Below, piece by piece: positions 27,377-36,639 of a stretch of 64,000 nt of DNA (positions within the stretch are counted from its first letter, which is position 1; each line of letters begins with the position of its first letter). Below the pieces are notes generated by a model. It saw only the letters and a list, made by a program, of their open reading frames with translations. It searched no databases and was not told where the DNA came from. Location of the stretch: assembly GCA_022508985.1 (NCBI GenBank), contig JAFLUA010000001.1, positions 186,001 to 250,000 of the forward strand, written 5' to 3'. A program made the translations under genes and the position numbers. The DNA is from Muribaculaceae bacterium (GTDB taxonomy: Bacteria; Bacteroidota; Bacteroidia; Bacteroidales; Muribaculaceae).

Positions 27377-27928
27377 ATGAAGAAAAAAGTTTTGACAGGC
27401 ATTCTTGCCGCTGTGATGTGTGTTAGTATGGTTACAACACCATCGTGTATTGGTAGCTTTGCACTTACCAATCGTCTTATCAACTGGAATCGTCACATCG
27501 ATAATAAGTTTATAAACGAACTTGTTTTCTTTGCATTTTGGGTGCTCCCTGTTTATCAAATAACCGCATTGGCTGATGTTCTTGTGCTGAATAGTATTGA
27601 ATTCTGGAGTGGTGAAAATCCTATGGCTAAAGGTGAGAAAATTATAGAAGGCAACGATGGCCGTTACCTCGTAAAGTGCGATGGGAAAGGATATGATATT
27701 ATAAGCTATAACGATGGTAGCAAGGTACGTCTTGATTTCAATGTTGAAGAGCAATCATGGAGCTACACAGTAGATGGTGAAAGTCACCTGCTGTTTACGT
27801 TTGTAGATGATACGCACATACGAGTACCTGCTGGCAGTGGCAACGATTGGCAGACGGTAGAAATATCGGAAGCAGGTGTATATGCTTATCAACAGATGAT
27901 AGGCAATGCGAGCTATGCCGCACGCTAA
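27377..27928 (+). CDS. DUF3332 family exported protein
   Basis: 183 residues. Signal peptide (VLTGILAAVMCVSMVTTPS), with a Cys at position 24 that could be a lipidation site although the lipobox (TPSC) is weak. The sequence SFALTNRLINWNRHIDNKFINELVFFAFWVLPVYQIT matches DUF3332 as I know it, including two short hydrophobic stretches. Role unknown. Last gene of the plus-strand run; the convergent NlpC gene ends 14 nt away. Confidence 0.75.
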   Translation: MKKKVLTGILAAVMCVSMVTTPSCIGSFALTNRLINWNRHIDNKFINELVFFAFWVLPVYQITALADVLVLNSIEFWSGENPMAKGEKIIEGNDGRYLVKCDGKGYDIISYNDGSKVRLDFNVEEQSWSYTVDGESHLLFTFVDDTHIRVPAGSGNDWQTVEISEAGVYAYQQMIGNASYAAR

Positions 27929-27942
27929 CTTAGCGCTTATTA

Positions 27943-28467
27943 TCAAAATATGCCCGGAACGCGACCGGCAGAGTGGAAATGGCGCTTGTAGTAGTCTTGG
28001 TTTAGATTGCTTATAATCACTCCCTTTGAAGTTGACGAGTGTATAAAATCGCCATTCCCAATATATAAACCTACGTGATTTACTCGCCCCCCGTTGTTGC
28101 TCGTTATAAAGAAAACGAGATCGCCGGGGGCGAGATCTTTTTTGTCAATTTGTTTGCAATACTGTTGTTGGGAGTGAGAGTCGCGGGGTAATTTTATGCC
28201 TGTAACGGTCTCGAAAACAACCATAACCATACCAGAGCAATCGGTGCCCTTGCGCGACTCGCCTCCATATTTATATTTTGTTCCGAGCCATTCTCTGGCT
28301 TCTTTTTCAAGTCGTTTAGCTACATCGGTATTATGATGTTTCTTGTGTTCAACCTTTGGCTCGTATAGTTCATAATCGTGTACGCGGCTATCGGTGACGC
28401 TGTTTCTTTTGCTACTGCATGCCGACAAAATAAAAGCAATAACAACGATTGTGACTAATTTTTTCAT
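27943..28467 (-). CDS. NlpC/P60 family lipoprotein (C40 peptidase)
   Basis: Peptidoglycan endopeptidase, 174 residues. Type II signal peptide with lipobox LSAC (Cys about 17), then an NlpC/P60 domain: catalytic Cys in GTDCSGMVMV, catalytic His in RVNHVGLYIG, third polar residue in DFIHSSTSKGV. These enzymes cut D-Glu to diamino acid bonds in wall stem peptides. The gene follows the flavin reductase gene by 27 nt on the same strand. The peptidoglycan salvage cluster lies elsewhere, at 44863-60802. Confidence 0.9.
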   Translation of the reverse strand: MKKLVTIVVIAFILSACSSKRNSVTDSRVHDYELYEPKVEHKKHHNTDVAKRLEKEAREWLGTKYKYGGESRKGTDCSGMVMVVFETVTGIKLPRDSHSQQQYCKQIDKKDLAPGDLVFFITSNNGGRVNHVGLYIGNGDFIHSSTSKGVIISNLNQDYYKRHFHSAGRVPGIF

Positions 28468-28494
28468 ACGAGCCTTAAAGCGAATACCACAGAC

Positions 28495-29061
28495 TTAGTT
28501 TTTCTTTAGCGCGAGACCGTCTCTAAAAGCGTTACCGACTTTTTCACCCACTGCAAGATATGCGTTGTTTACAGGGTCGAAGGTTATGGGGCGCAATTTT
28601 TGCGGGTCGATTTTACCGTTGTTGTCGATGATGGATTCATCGGCCGACACGTTAACTATTTCACCAACCAAGTGGCACGATTTAGGGTCGTAAGAAACTA
28701 ATCGACACTCTATTGTCATTGGTAATTCATTTATTATCGGAGCATTGACGAATTCCGATTTCGTGGCGTGGAAACCTGCTTTTGAAAATTTATCGGGCTC
28801 TTTATTGCCTGATTCAACACCAACATAATCACAGGCAACAAGGTGCTCGACTGTTGCCATGCTCACGGTGAAAGCTTTAGATTTCAAGATGTTGTCGACT
28901 GTTTTATGTTCCGAGCCAAGGCAAAGAGCAATTTGATCGTCATAATGAATACCTCCCCAAGCCGCATTCATAGCGCATGGTTTTTCATTTTCGTCGTATG
29001 CCGCCACGATAAACACTGGTTGTGGGTATGTCCATGGTTTTGAACCAAAATTCTTTCTCAT
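28495..29061 (-). CDS. Flavin reductase family protein (FMN-binding split barrel)
   Basis: 188 residues with the fold-typical start WTYPQPVFIVAAYDENEKPCAMNAAWGG and the SMATVEHLVACDYVG segment seen in bacterial flavoredoxin-like proteins. It likely binds FMN and reduces flavin or a small substrate with NAD(P)H; the physiological partner is unknown. It has its own consensus promoter immediately after the apbE stop codon. ApbE upstream is also flavin-related. Confidence 0.85.
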   Translation of the reverse strand: MRKNFGSKPWTYPQPVFIVAAYDENEKPCAMNAAWGGIHYDDQIALCLGSEHKTVDNILKSKAFTVSMATVEHLVACDYVGVESGNKEPDKFSKAGFHATKSEFVNAPIINELPMTIECRLVSYDPKSCHLVGEIVNVSADESIIDNNGKIDPQKLRPITFDPVNNAYLAVGEKVGNAFRDGLALKKN

Positions 29062-29085
29062 AATAGGATGTTTATAGTATGTTTA

Positions 29086-29116
29086 CAAATATAGCCAAAT
29101 TATCTTGTATGTCAAA
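29086..29116 (-). promoter_or_regulatory. Promoter of the flavin reductase gene
   Basis: Minus strand TTTG (29116-29113), 19-nt spacer, TATATTTG (29093-29086); start codon 24 nt downstream. Confidence 0.78.
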
Positions 29117-29117
29117 T

Positions 29118-30101
29118 TTATTCGAAATTCTCGGTGCTAAGTATAGCAATACTATCGCTGTCGGCATAAACTATCAATCCTTCAACGTTGGCTCGTTTTA
29201 CTATAGCTATAGCGCTGTCGAGAGTTGCCGATGCCATACACGCAGTTGCCACCGCATCGGCAGTAGCACAATCGCGGGCTTTAATTGTAGCCGCGAGGAG
29301 TTGGCCTTTAACGGTCATTCCGGTTAATGGCGATAACGTGTGCCCATAGATATTCCCTTCGCGATCGCTCTTAAAGTTTCGATAATTGCCCGATGTAGCC
29401 AAAGCAACAGATTCCGGGCCAAGTTCAATTATACTTAACCGTTCGTGTGTTAGACCACTGACCGGTGCGTCGATTTGAATTCTCCATTTATCCCCCTTAC
29501 TATTTATTCCTTTACACAAGACTTCTCCTCCAATTTCAATCATGTAGTTGATTACGCCATTCTTTTCCAGGTGTTTACCGATGCAATCAATGCCATATCC
29601 TTTTGCTATAGATGAAAAATCGAAACTTGTATTTGCTTGTTTCTTATGAATTTTATTTTCGCTATCAATATAGCAATCAGCTATCCCAACGGCTTGTAAG
29701 GCTCGGAAGATAGCCGAGTCAGATGGGACATCGTTTTCTTGAGTGTTCCCAAATCCCCAGAGGTCGCATAACGGGCCAATAGTAGGGTCGTATACACCGC
29801 CGGAAAGCTTGTTTATTGATTTTGACAGATTAAAAACGTCGATAAAAGCATTGCTTGCAACATCGCAACTTCCTTTGTTAATAGCACTTACAACCGATGA
29901 ACTATTGAACATCGATAATTCATTATCGATATATCGGAGAATTGAGTCGATGTCATTATTGAGTGATGTAGGCGATTTATATACAATATGATAAGTCGTA
30001 CCCCAAGTTTGCCCATTGTATGTGAAATAATTTTGATTACAACTTGCAAAAGTCAGAAATAGTGCCGATATTAGCGAAAAAATTTTGAAAGACCGTATCA
30101 T
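29118..30101 (-). CDS. apbE: FAD:protein FMN transferase, lipoprotein
   Basis: Attaches FMN through a phosphodiester bond to Thr of proteins such as Na+-NQR and Rnf subunits, in the periplasm. I take the ATG at 30101 (MIRSFKIFSLISALFLTFASC, 327 residues), since it gives a lipoprotein signal with lipobox FASC; an in-frame extension further upstream has no such signal and crosses the neighbouring gene. Motifs: GQTWGTTYHI, GGVYDPTIGPL, SFDFSSIAKGYGID, and the metal-site segment ATADAVATACM near the C-terminus. No Rnf or Nqr genes are in the window. Confidence 0.93.
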   Translation of the reverse strand: MIRSFKIFSLISALFLTFASCNQNYFTYNGQTWGTTYHIVYKSPTSLNNDIDSILRYIDNELSMFNSSSVVSAINKGSCDVASNAFIDVFNLSKSINKLSGGVYDPTIGPLCDLWGFGNTQENDVPSDSAIFRALQAVGIADCYIDSENKIHKKQANTSFDFSSIAKGYGIDCIGKHLEKNGVINYMIEIGGEVLCKGINSKGDKWRIQIDAPVSGLTHERLSIIELGPESVALATSGNYRNFKSDREGNIYGHTLSPLTGMTVKGQLLAATIKARDCATADAVATACMASATLDSAIAIVKRANVEGLIVYADSDSIAILSTENFE

Positions 30102-30115
30102 AGAATTTATTTTTG
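30084..30115 (+). promoter_or_regulatory. Promoter of the DJ-1 family gene
   Basis: TTTG (30084-30087), 20-nt spacer, TATTTTTG (30108-30115). It sits over the 5' end of the divergent apbE gene; the opposite-strand -7-like TATTTTTG at 30124-30117 may serve apbE. Confidence 0.7.
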
Positions 30116-30158
30116 ACAAAAATACAAAAATTTGCTTGATTAATTTATTATTGAAAAA

Positions 30159-30731
30159 ATGAAGCCCTCTTTTGTTTTTCTTGCCGATGGATTTGAAGAG
30201 ATAGAAGCCTTGGCTGTAGTTGATGTTATGCGTCGTGCCGGTATGGATGTGCACACAGTGTCTATAAAATCGACCTGCGAAGTTGTTGGAGCTCATGGCA
30301 TTAAGGTTGTTGCTGATATGATTATCAGTGACTGCAATTTTAACGAGGCCGATTGGCTTATATTGCCCGGAGGTCTTCCAGGCGCAAGCAATCTTGCCGC
30401 CAGCGAAGTGCTGTGCGCGCACCTGAAAAGTTATACAGGCCGGATAGCATCTATTTGTGCATCTCCTGGCGTTGTGTTAGCACCATTGGGTCTACTTGAA
30501 GGGAAAGAGGCTACTTGTTATCCCGGTTTTGATGAGCCATGTATCGCAGCAGGAGCAACGATGCAAGATATGCCGGTGGTAGTAGCTGATAACCTTATCA
30601 CCGCCAACGGCCCCAGTGCTGCATTGCGATTTGCCCTTGCTATAGTGGAGCACACATTAGGCGCTGATGTCGCTCAACAAGTAGGCAGTGGAATGCTTTA
30701 TTATCCCGAGTCGACCGACTTCTATTTTTAA
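30159..30731 (+). CDS. DJ-1/PfpI family protein
   Basis: 190 residues, standard length for the DJ-1/YajL branch. The conserved Glu is in DGFEEIEALAVVDVMRRAG, and the nucleophile-elbow Cys in SICASPGVVLAPLG. Members of this branch have been assigned chaperone, deglycase and oxidative-stress roles, which are disputed. Monocistronic, with a promoter and a terminator. Confidence 0.9.
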   Translation: MKPSFVFLADGFEEIEALAVVDVMRRAGMDVHTVSIKSTCEVVGAHGIKVVADMIISDCNFNEADWLILPGGLPGASNLAASEVLCAHLKSYTGRIASICASPGVVLAPLGLLEGKEATCYPGFDEPCIAAGATMQDMPVVVADNLITANGPSAALRFALAIVEHTLGADVAQQVGSGMLYYPESTDFYF

Positions 30732-30781
30732 TAGAATTGACTGAAAGGCAATTAATTAAATGACAAGATTGCAATAACTAC

Positions 30782-30825
30782 AGGGAAATTCATGCAATTT
30801 AAGTTATGAATTTCCCTTAATTTTT
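30782..30825 (+). terminator. Terminator of the DJ-1 family gene
   Basis: Perfect 12-bp stem AGGGAAATTCAT (30782-30793) and ATGAATTTCCCT (30806-30817), 12-nt loop, followed by TAATTTTTA. Confidence 0.85.
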
Positions 30826-30879
30826 AGGGTCAAGAAGTGCAAAATAACTTTATATGAACTCAGAAATTTGGCGATGCGA

Positions 30880-30927
30880 AGAAATATAAAGATAAAGAGG
30901 GCGCCTCAAGTAAAGTGCCCTCTTATC
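30880..30927 (-). terminator. Terminator of fabG
   Basis: Stem AGAGGGCGC (30896-30904) with GTGCCCTCT (30915-30923), one G-U pair, 10-nt loop, extended outward by GATA/TATC with one bulged A. On the minus strand it is followed by a T-rich tract. The stem core is nearly the same as in the fba terminator. Confidence 0.85.
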
Positions 30928-30951
30928 TATTATGAAAACTTTGTGGAGATA

Positions 30952-31698
30952 TTACATATTCATGCCACCATCAACTTGGATGACTTGGCCTGTAACATAA
31001 CTCGAGAGGTCTGAAGCAAGGAATGTTGCAACATTTGCAATATCTTCAACCTTACCACCACGACGAAGCGGAATTTTCTTCTTCCATTCTTCACGAACTT
31101 CATCAGAAAGCTGAGCCGTCATAGCCGTTTCGATAAACCCGGGAGCAATGGCGTTGGCGCGGATACCGCGAGAACCCACTTCTTGAGCTATACTTTTAGC
31201 CAGAGCTATAAGGCCGGCTTTAGATGCCGCATAATTAGCTTGTCCGGCATTGCCATGAACGCCCACAACCGATGCCATGTTGATGATAGAGCCACTGCGT
31301 TGGCGCATCATTGTTGGTAGGGTCGCATTAATAAAATTGAATGCACTCTTAAGGTTAACGGCGATAACGGCATCCCATTGAGCTTCAGTCATACGCATCA
31401 TCAATCCGTCTTTAGTAATGCCGGCATTGTTAACAAGAATGTCGATAGCTCCGAAGTCTTCGATAACTTGAGCAACCACTTCTTTGGTTTGATTAAAATC
31501 GGCTGCGTTAGAAGCATATCCTTTAACTTTAACGCCGTGAGCGGCTATTTCTTCTTCTGTCGCTTTACCATTTTCATCGATAACGAGATCGGTGAATGCG
31601 ATGTTTGCTCCTTCCTCAGCGAAGCGTAATGCGAGGGCCTTTCCGATTCCTCTCGCAGCGCCTGTGATGAGAGCTGTTTTTCCTTCAAGTAATTTCAT
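30952..31698 (-). CDS. fabG: 3-oxoacyl-[acyl-carrier-protein] reductase
   Basis: NADPH-dependent reduction of 3-oxoacyl-ACP in fatty acid elongation. The 248-residue short-chain dehydrogenase has the cofactor motif GAARGIGKALA, NNAG, catalytic Ser in SIINMASVVG, and YAASKAG (YxxxK). The closing YVTGQVIQVDGGMNM is characteristic of FabG. It is monocistronic with its own terminator. A -7 box TAAATTTG lies at 31735-31728. Confidence 0.93.
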   Translation of the reverse strand: MKLLEGKTALITGAARGIGKALALRFAEEGANIAFTDLVIDENGKATEEEIAAHGVKVKGYASNAADFNQTKEVVAQVIEDFGAIDILVNNAGITKDGLMMRMTEAQWDAVIAVNLKSAFNFINATLPTMMRQRSGSIINMASVVGVHGNAGQANYAASKAGLIALAKSIAQEVGSRGIRANAIAPGFIETAMTAQLSDEVREEWKKKIPLRRGGKVEDIANVATFLASDLSSYVTGQVIQVDGGMNM

Positions 31699-31727
31699 AG
31701 TACGTTATTACTGGTTAATTCCGGCTG

Positions 31728-31775
31728 CAAATTTAACAAAAATTGCGTAGATAACCGAAAATTATAGTAAATTTG
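31728..31775. promoter_or_regulatory. Divergent promoter region of fabG and plsC
   Basis: Two -7 boxes face away from each other: TAAATTTG on the minus strand (31735-31728) for fabG and TAAATTTG on the plus strand (31768-31775) for plsC. The -33 elements are weak for both. Confidence 0.6.
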
Positions 31776-31806
31776 CGATACTAATAATTAAAATTAATGC
31801 ACGGCC

Positions 31807-32529
31807 ATGATGATTCTTTATCGTATATATCAGATATGTATAGCAATACCATTAATCATTGTCATTACGATTATCGCAGCCTTGGCTACAATCATCGGGA
31901 GCATCCTTGGTATGAGTCGCACCATGGGGTATTGGCCGGGCTGTATTTGGGCAAAACTATTTTGCGCACTAACTCTTGTGAGGGTAAAGGTAAAAGGGTA
32001 TGAAAATATAGATAAAAACACATCGTATGTGTTTGTTGCTAATCATCAAGGCGCGTATGATATATTTGCTATATACGGATATTTGAAGCATAATTTCCGC
32101 TGGATGATGAAAAAAGGCCTAATGAAGATACCCTTGGTGGGTTATAGCTGCAAGGTCTCCGGCCATATTTTAGTCGATAACAGCACGCCATCGGCGACTC
32201 GCGAAACTATGAAAAAGGCCGAAACACAACTTTCAGGCGGTATGTCGGTGGTTGTCTTTCCGGAGGGGGCACGTACGCGAGATGGCAAGATGCATCCATT
32301 TCGCCGAGGCGCCTACACCCTTGCAATGGAATTCGGCCTTCCGGTTGTGCCTATAACAATTGATGGAGCTTATAAAATATTACCCCGAGGCTCTCTATTG
32401 CCGCGCCCCGGGGTTATAAGACTTACAATACATCAGCCGATACACACTCCCGAAGGAGGACGTCATGAGCTGGCTTCGTTGATGACAGAATCGTATAATG
32501 CTATAGCATCGGCACTCCCTGAAAATTAA
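31807..32529 (+). CDS. plsC: 1-acyl-sn-glycerol-3-phosphate acyltransferase
   Basis: Makes phosphatidic acid from lysophosphatidic acid at the inner membrane. 240 residues: an N-terminal hydrophobic segment (about 4-36), the acyltransferase motif NHQGAYD (NHxxxxD), the glycerol-phosphate-binding FPEGARTRDG and VPITIDGAY. Its stop lies 1 nt from the end of the convergent lpd gene. It is next to fabG, a second lipid synthesis gene, but divergently transcribed. Confidence 0.92.
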   Translation: MMILYRIYQICIAIPLIIVITIIAALATIIGSILGMSRTMGYWPGCIWAKLFCALTLVRVKVKGYENIDKNTSYVFVANHQGAYDIFAIYGYLKHNFRWMMKKGLMKIPLVGYSCKVSGHILVDNSTPSATRETMKKAETQLSGGMSVVVFPEGARTRDGKMHPFRRGAYTLAMEFGLPVVPITIDGAYKILPRGSLLPRPGVIRLTIHQPIHTPEGGRHELASLMTESYNAIASALPEN

Positions 32530-32530
32530 C

Positions 32531-33835
32531 CTAAACGGCAGCTTCGGCTGCAACTTGTAACATTTCGGAAATACTCGGGTGGGCGCTTACACTATGGAAC
32601 GCAAATTTGCGTAGGTCGTAAGCAGCATCGATGGCTATAGCGGCTTCGGCCACTAAGTCTGCAGCGTGAGTCCCAACGGCTTGGCATCCAACAAGATTAT
32701 AGGCATCGTTATAGACGAGTTTGAGTATCCCATCCGATTCTCCTGAGGCTAAGGCTTTGGCATTGGTGCTATAAGGTACTGTTACCGATTTCAGATTTTC
32801 GATAGAATCAACAGTAATGCCAACCGAAGCGCATTCCGGATTTGTAAAAACTATAGAAGGAATAACACCCGTTGAATTAGCCTTGCCGGTAACGATAGCC
32901 GCTTGTGCATACGCAGCGTGGGCAAGCATACAAGTGCCATTAACATCGCCGATAGCATAGATGCCTTTAACAGAAGTCTCATAAGACTTATCAACGGCTA
33001 TGAATCCTTTTTCGGTAAGTTGAATACCCACATCGCTAATTCCGCCGGGCAATACGGGACGTCGGCCGACAGCACTTATGACAATATCAGATTCCAATGA
33101 TTGGAGTTTATTCTTTGCCTCATAGGTAATTGTGTGATTACTATCGACTGATACTACTCGAGCGCCAAGAATAAATTTCACACCGCGACGACCCATATAA
33201 GTGCGCAGTCGTTTGGCAATCTGAGAGTCAAATCCCGGTAAGATTTCTTTACAGTATTCAACGATGGTAACATCTTTACCATAGGCTGAAATAATAGACG
33301 CAAATTCAAGCCCTATAACGCCGCCTCCTACAATTGCAATCTTTTCGGGCAGTTCTTCTCTCGCCAAGAAATCATCGCTGTTTTCAGTGTATTCTCCGCC
33401 TTCAGCCGGGAATGGCGCAGGCTGCGAACCGGTAGCAATAATAATATTCTTAGCTTCAAAAACTTGATTGCCCACCGACACCGTGTTGGGCCCGGTTATT
33501 TGAGCCGTTCCTTCAATTATATCGGCGCCATGGAGGTGCGCATTCACATCGTCGCGGAGAGTTGCGATAATGTCGATTGCCCGGCCGTGCGCTTTTGAAA
33601 AATCGGCTACAAAAGAAGTTACATCAATTCCAAAATCGGCAGCATGTTGAATTTCGAGAATACGGTCGGCAGCGGCGCAAAGACATTTTGTTGGCACACA
33701 ACCTCTGTTGAGGCATGTGCCACCAAGATGACTTTTTTCAATGATTGCCACCCGTTTCCCGTCAGCGACACCATAACCGGCCGCTTTATATCCGCCGGGC
33801 CCGGCTCCAATAACTATTAAATCGTATTGTTGCAT
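32531..33835 (-). CDS. lpd: Dihydrolipoyl dehydrogenase (L-protein of glycine cleavage)
   Basis: FAD flavoprotein that reoxidises the dihydrolipoyl group of GcvH with NAD+. The 434-residue protein is slightly shorter than the common 460-470. It has the FAD motif GAGPGGYKAA, the redox-active disulfide GGTCLNRGCVPTK, the NAD motif GGGVIGLEFA, YAIGDVNG, and the C-terminal His-Glu pair in SAHPSISEML. It overlaps the end of gcvPB by 19 nt and is the last gene of the glycine cleavage operon, so it is probably dedicated to that complex. Confidence 0.93.
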   Translation of the reverse strand: MQQYDLIVIGAGPGGYKAAGYGVADGKRVAIIEKSHLGGTCLNRGCVPTKCLCAAADRILEIQHAADFGIDVTSFVADFSKAHGRAIDIIATLRDDVNAHLHGADIIEGTAQITGPNTVSVGNQVFEAKNIIIATGSQPAPFPAEGGEYTENSDDFLAREELPEKIAIVGGGVIGLEFASIISAYGKDVTIVEYCKEILPGFDSQIAKRLRTYMGRRGVKFILGARVVSVDSNHTITYEAKNKLQSLESDIVISAVGRRPVLPGGISDVGIQLTEKGFIAVDKSYETSVKGIYAIGDVNGTCMLAHAAYAQAAIVTGKANSTGVIPSIVFTNPECASVGITVDSIENLKSVTVPYSTNAKALASGESDGILKLVYNDAYNLVGCQAVGTHAADLVAEAAIAIDAAYDLRKFAFHSVSAHPSISEMLQVAAEAAV

Positions 33836-35292
33836 AATTGTCGATACGTAACGATGGGATTAAGAGCAGCCTCATCTTCGTCGGGATGCGATATAGGAGT
33901 GGAGTATGGTGCACTTTTGATTTTATCGGGCTCAGCTGAGGCCTTAAGAGCAATCTCCCGCATCACTTCGATAAAAGCATCGAGCGTTTCCGGAGTTTCT
34001 GTTTCGGTAGGCTCAATCATAAGAGATTCGTGGAAGAGTAGCGGGAAGTAAATAGTAGGCGCATGGAAGCCGTAGTCAAGCAGCGCTTTTGCTACGTGGA
34101 GTGTCGTAACCCCTGTCGACTTGTCTCGCAAGCCATCAAATACAAACTCATGTTTGCAGGGCCCGCTTATAGGCAATTCATAAAGGTCCTTTAATGAATG
34201 CATTATATAGTTGGCGTTTAATGTTGCCAAAGGCCCAACTTTTGCTAAGCCCTCACCACCAAGAGTGAGTATATATGCCAAAGCCTTAATATAGACCGAA
34301 AAATTACCGAGCCATGCACTGACACGTCCGAAAGCACCTTCGCTATAATGTATATCAAAAGAACCGTCATTATTTTCTACTACGCGGGGATTTGGCAAGA
34401 ATTCTTCCAGGCCTTTGCGGACCCCAACAGGTCCTGCTCCGGGGCCACCGCCACCATGTGGAGTAGAGAATGTTTTGTGAAGATTGATATGCATCACGTC
34501 GAAACCCATATCACCCGGGCGAGCAACACCAAGTAAGGGGTTGAGGTTTGCGCCATCGTAGTAGAGCAGAGCTCCGGCAGAATGAACAAGATCGGCAATC
34601 GTAGGAATAGCTTTTTCAAACATTCCTACAGTATTAGGATTGGTCATCATAACGGCAGCTATGCTGTTATCAAGTTTCGAGCGCAAATCATCGACATTTA
34701 TAGTGCCGTCGGAGAGGCTTTTTACTTCCACAATCTCATAACCGGCCATAGCAGCGCTTGCCGGATTTGTGCCGTGAGCCGAGTCGGGTACTATAACACG
34801 AGTACGAGCACTATCGCCACGCGACTGATGATAAGCGCGAATTACCATAAGACCGGTGTATTCTCCATGAGCACCGGCAAAAGGATTTAAGGTAAATTCG
34901 GCCATGCCTCCTATTTCTGCAAGATACTTTTCGAGGCTGTGATATAACCTCAAGGCCCCCTGCATGGTGTTTATAGGTTGTGCCGGATGCAGATTTGCTA
35001 TTTTAGCGTGTGATACCATTGCTTCATTAACCTTTGGATTGTACTTCATCGTACACGATCCAAGTGGATAGAAACCGGTGTCAACTCCAAAATTGTTATT
35101 ACTCGAGTTGGTGTAATGTCTTACAACAGTAGGTTCGTCAACTTCGGGCAAGGTTAGGTCGGCCTGACGAAGCAAATTTTGCTGGAGGTTTTCTATCGGG
35201 TCTTTGCTATATTCGTAGTGGGGTAGTGCATCGGCATTACGGCCCTTATGAGAAAGTTCGAAGATGAGTGGTGAATATAATTTCTTGTTCAT
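33817..35292 (-). CDS. gcvPB: Glycine dehydrogenase (decarboxylating) subunit 2
   Basis: Pyridoxal-phosphate-binding subunit of the P-protein, which decarboxylates glycine and passes the aminomethyl group to lipoylated GcvH. 491 residues. The PLP lysine lies in MHINLHKTFSTPHGGGGPGAG. NPFAGAHGEYTGL and DSAHGTNPASAAMAGY are family landmarks. This is the split, two-gene form of P-protein; subunit 1 is encoded directly upstream with a 3-nt gap. Confidence 0.96.
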   Translation of the reverse strand: MNKKLYSPLIFELSHKGRNADALPHYEYSKDPIENLQQNLLRQADLTLPEVDEPTVVRHYTNSSNNNFGVDTGFYPLGSCTMKYNPKVNEAMVSHAKIANLHPAQPINTMQGALRLYHSLEKYLAEIGGMAEFTLNPFAGAHGEYTGLMVIRAYHQSRGDSARTRVIVPDSAHGTNPASAAMAGYEIVEVKSLSDGTINVDDLRSKLDNSIAAVMMTNPNTVGMFEKAIPTIADLVHSAGALLYYDGANLNPLLGVARPGDMGFDVMHINLHKTFSTPHGGGGPGAGPVGVRKGLEEFLPNPRVVENNDGSFDIHYSEGAFGRVSAWLGNFSVYIKALAYILTLGGEGLAKVGPLATLNANYIMHSLKDLYELPISGPCKHEFVFDGLRDKSTGVTTLHVAKALLDYGFHAPTIYFPLLFHESLMIEPTETETPETLDAFIEVMREIALKASAEPDKIKSAPYSTPISHPDEDEAALNPIVTYRQLCNNTI

Positions 35293-35295
35293 GGC

Positions 35296-36633
35296 TTACA
35301 AACTTTTTACAATTGAAACGTAACGTGCAATGTCGTCGGGCGAGCACATTTCGGTTGCGGCAATAAGCATAGTGCTGTCTGATAATTTGACGCCACCGAG
35401 AATGTTTTCGTTAGCAAGCGCTTTTAATACATTGTCGGTGTTTGTTGACGCAATAAATTCAACCACAAACTCATTTAAGAATGGTTTGTCGGCATACTTT
35501 AGATTGCATTTTCCCGTAGCAGTAAGTTGAGCCGCCAGCGCGTGAGCCGCTTCGAAACTTAAGCGATTAACTTTCTTCATACCTTCGGTGCCCATTAGGC
35601 TTAAATACATAGCAGCATGAAGAGTCATCATACCTTGGTTAGAGCAAATATTGGAAGTGGCTTTTTGTCGACGGATGTGTTGTTCTCTCGCTTGAAGGGT
35701 AAGTACAAAAGAGCGGCGGCCTTCTGCATCGACAGTAGCACCAACGATACGTCCCGGCAATTTGCGCATTAATTGTTGCTTGCAACAAAGATAGCCTAAA
35801 TAGGGACCTCCATAATTTAATGGCATACCGAGCGATTGAGCTTCACCACATGCAATGTCGGCTCCCCACTCATCGGGCGACTTCAGAGTGGCAAGAGTCG
35901 CCGCATGGCAATTCATAATGAAGAGTGCTTTATTGTTATGGCAGACGTCGGCATAGCCACTATAATCTTCGATAATGCCATAATAGTTTGGCGACGATAC
36001 TATAACACCGGCAACATCGCCGTTGCTCATCATCTCTTCAAAAGCTTGTTTCGATGTCGTGCCGTTATTTTCCGGTATAATGTCGAGCTTTATTCCGGCG
36101 CCGGCAGCATAAGTGGCTGCAACTTGTTGGATTTCAGGAGCGACAGTAGCCGACATTAATATGCGATTTTTGCGTCGTGCAGCATTTACGGCCATAATCA
36201 TAGCCTCTGCTGTTGCCGTTGCGCCATCGTACATTGAAGCATTGCTGACATCCATACCCGTGAGTTCGCACATCATACTCTGATACTCGAAGATGTATTG
36301 GAGTGTACCTTGCGAGATTTCAGGTTGATACGGAGTGTAAGCGGTAAGAAATTCCGAACGGCTTAAAATGGCCGGGATAGCTGCCGGTGTGTAGTGGTGA
36401 TAAAAACCGGCACCGGCAAAGATTGCCATTTCGCGATTATCGGAAGCAATATCTCCGAAGAAGCGATATAGCTCGGGCTCGCTCATAGCCTTAGGCAGTG
36501 CATAGGGCTTAGAAAGACGAAGCGAAGCCGGGACATCGGCATACAGGTCATCGAGAGTTTTTGCTCCGCATTTATCGAGCATCAACTTTATATCTTCTTC
36601 TGTATGCGGAAGATATCGGTGTGGATTACTCAT
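35296..36633 (-). CDS. gcvPA: Glycine dehydrogenase (decarboxylating) subunit 1
   Basis: Partner subunit of the split P-protein; pairs with GcvPB to form the active alpha2beta2 enzyme. The 445-residue protein has family landmarks HRYLPHTEEDIKLML, AGAGFYHHYTPAAIP, YTPYQPEISQGTLQYIFEYQ and NICSNQGMMTLHAAMYLSLMG. It lies 6 nt after gcvH and 3 nt before gcvPB. Confidence 0.96.
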   Translation of the reverse strand: MSNPHRYLPHTEEDIKLMLDKCGAKTLDDLYADVPASLRLSKPYALPKAMSEPELYRFFGDIASDNREMAIFAGAGFYHHYTPAAIPAILSRSEFLTAYTPYQPEISQGTLQYIFEYQSMMCELTGMDVSNASMYDGATATAEAMIMAVNAARRKNRILMSATVAPEIQQVAATYAAGAGIKLDIIPENNGTTSKQAFEEMMSNGDVAGVIVSSPNYYGIIEDYSGYADVCHNNKALFIMNCHAATLATLKSPDEWGADIACGEAQSLGMPLNYGGPYLGYLCCKQQLMRKLPGRIVGATVDAEGRRSFVLTLQAREQHIRRQKATSNICSNQGMMTLHAAMYLSLMGTEGMKKVNRLSFEAAHALAAQLTATGKCNLKYADKPFLNEFVVEFIASTNTDNVLKALANENILGGVKLSDSTMLIAATEMCSPDDIARYVSIVKSL

Positions 36634-36639
36634 ATCGAA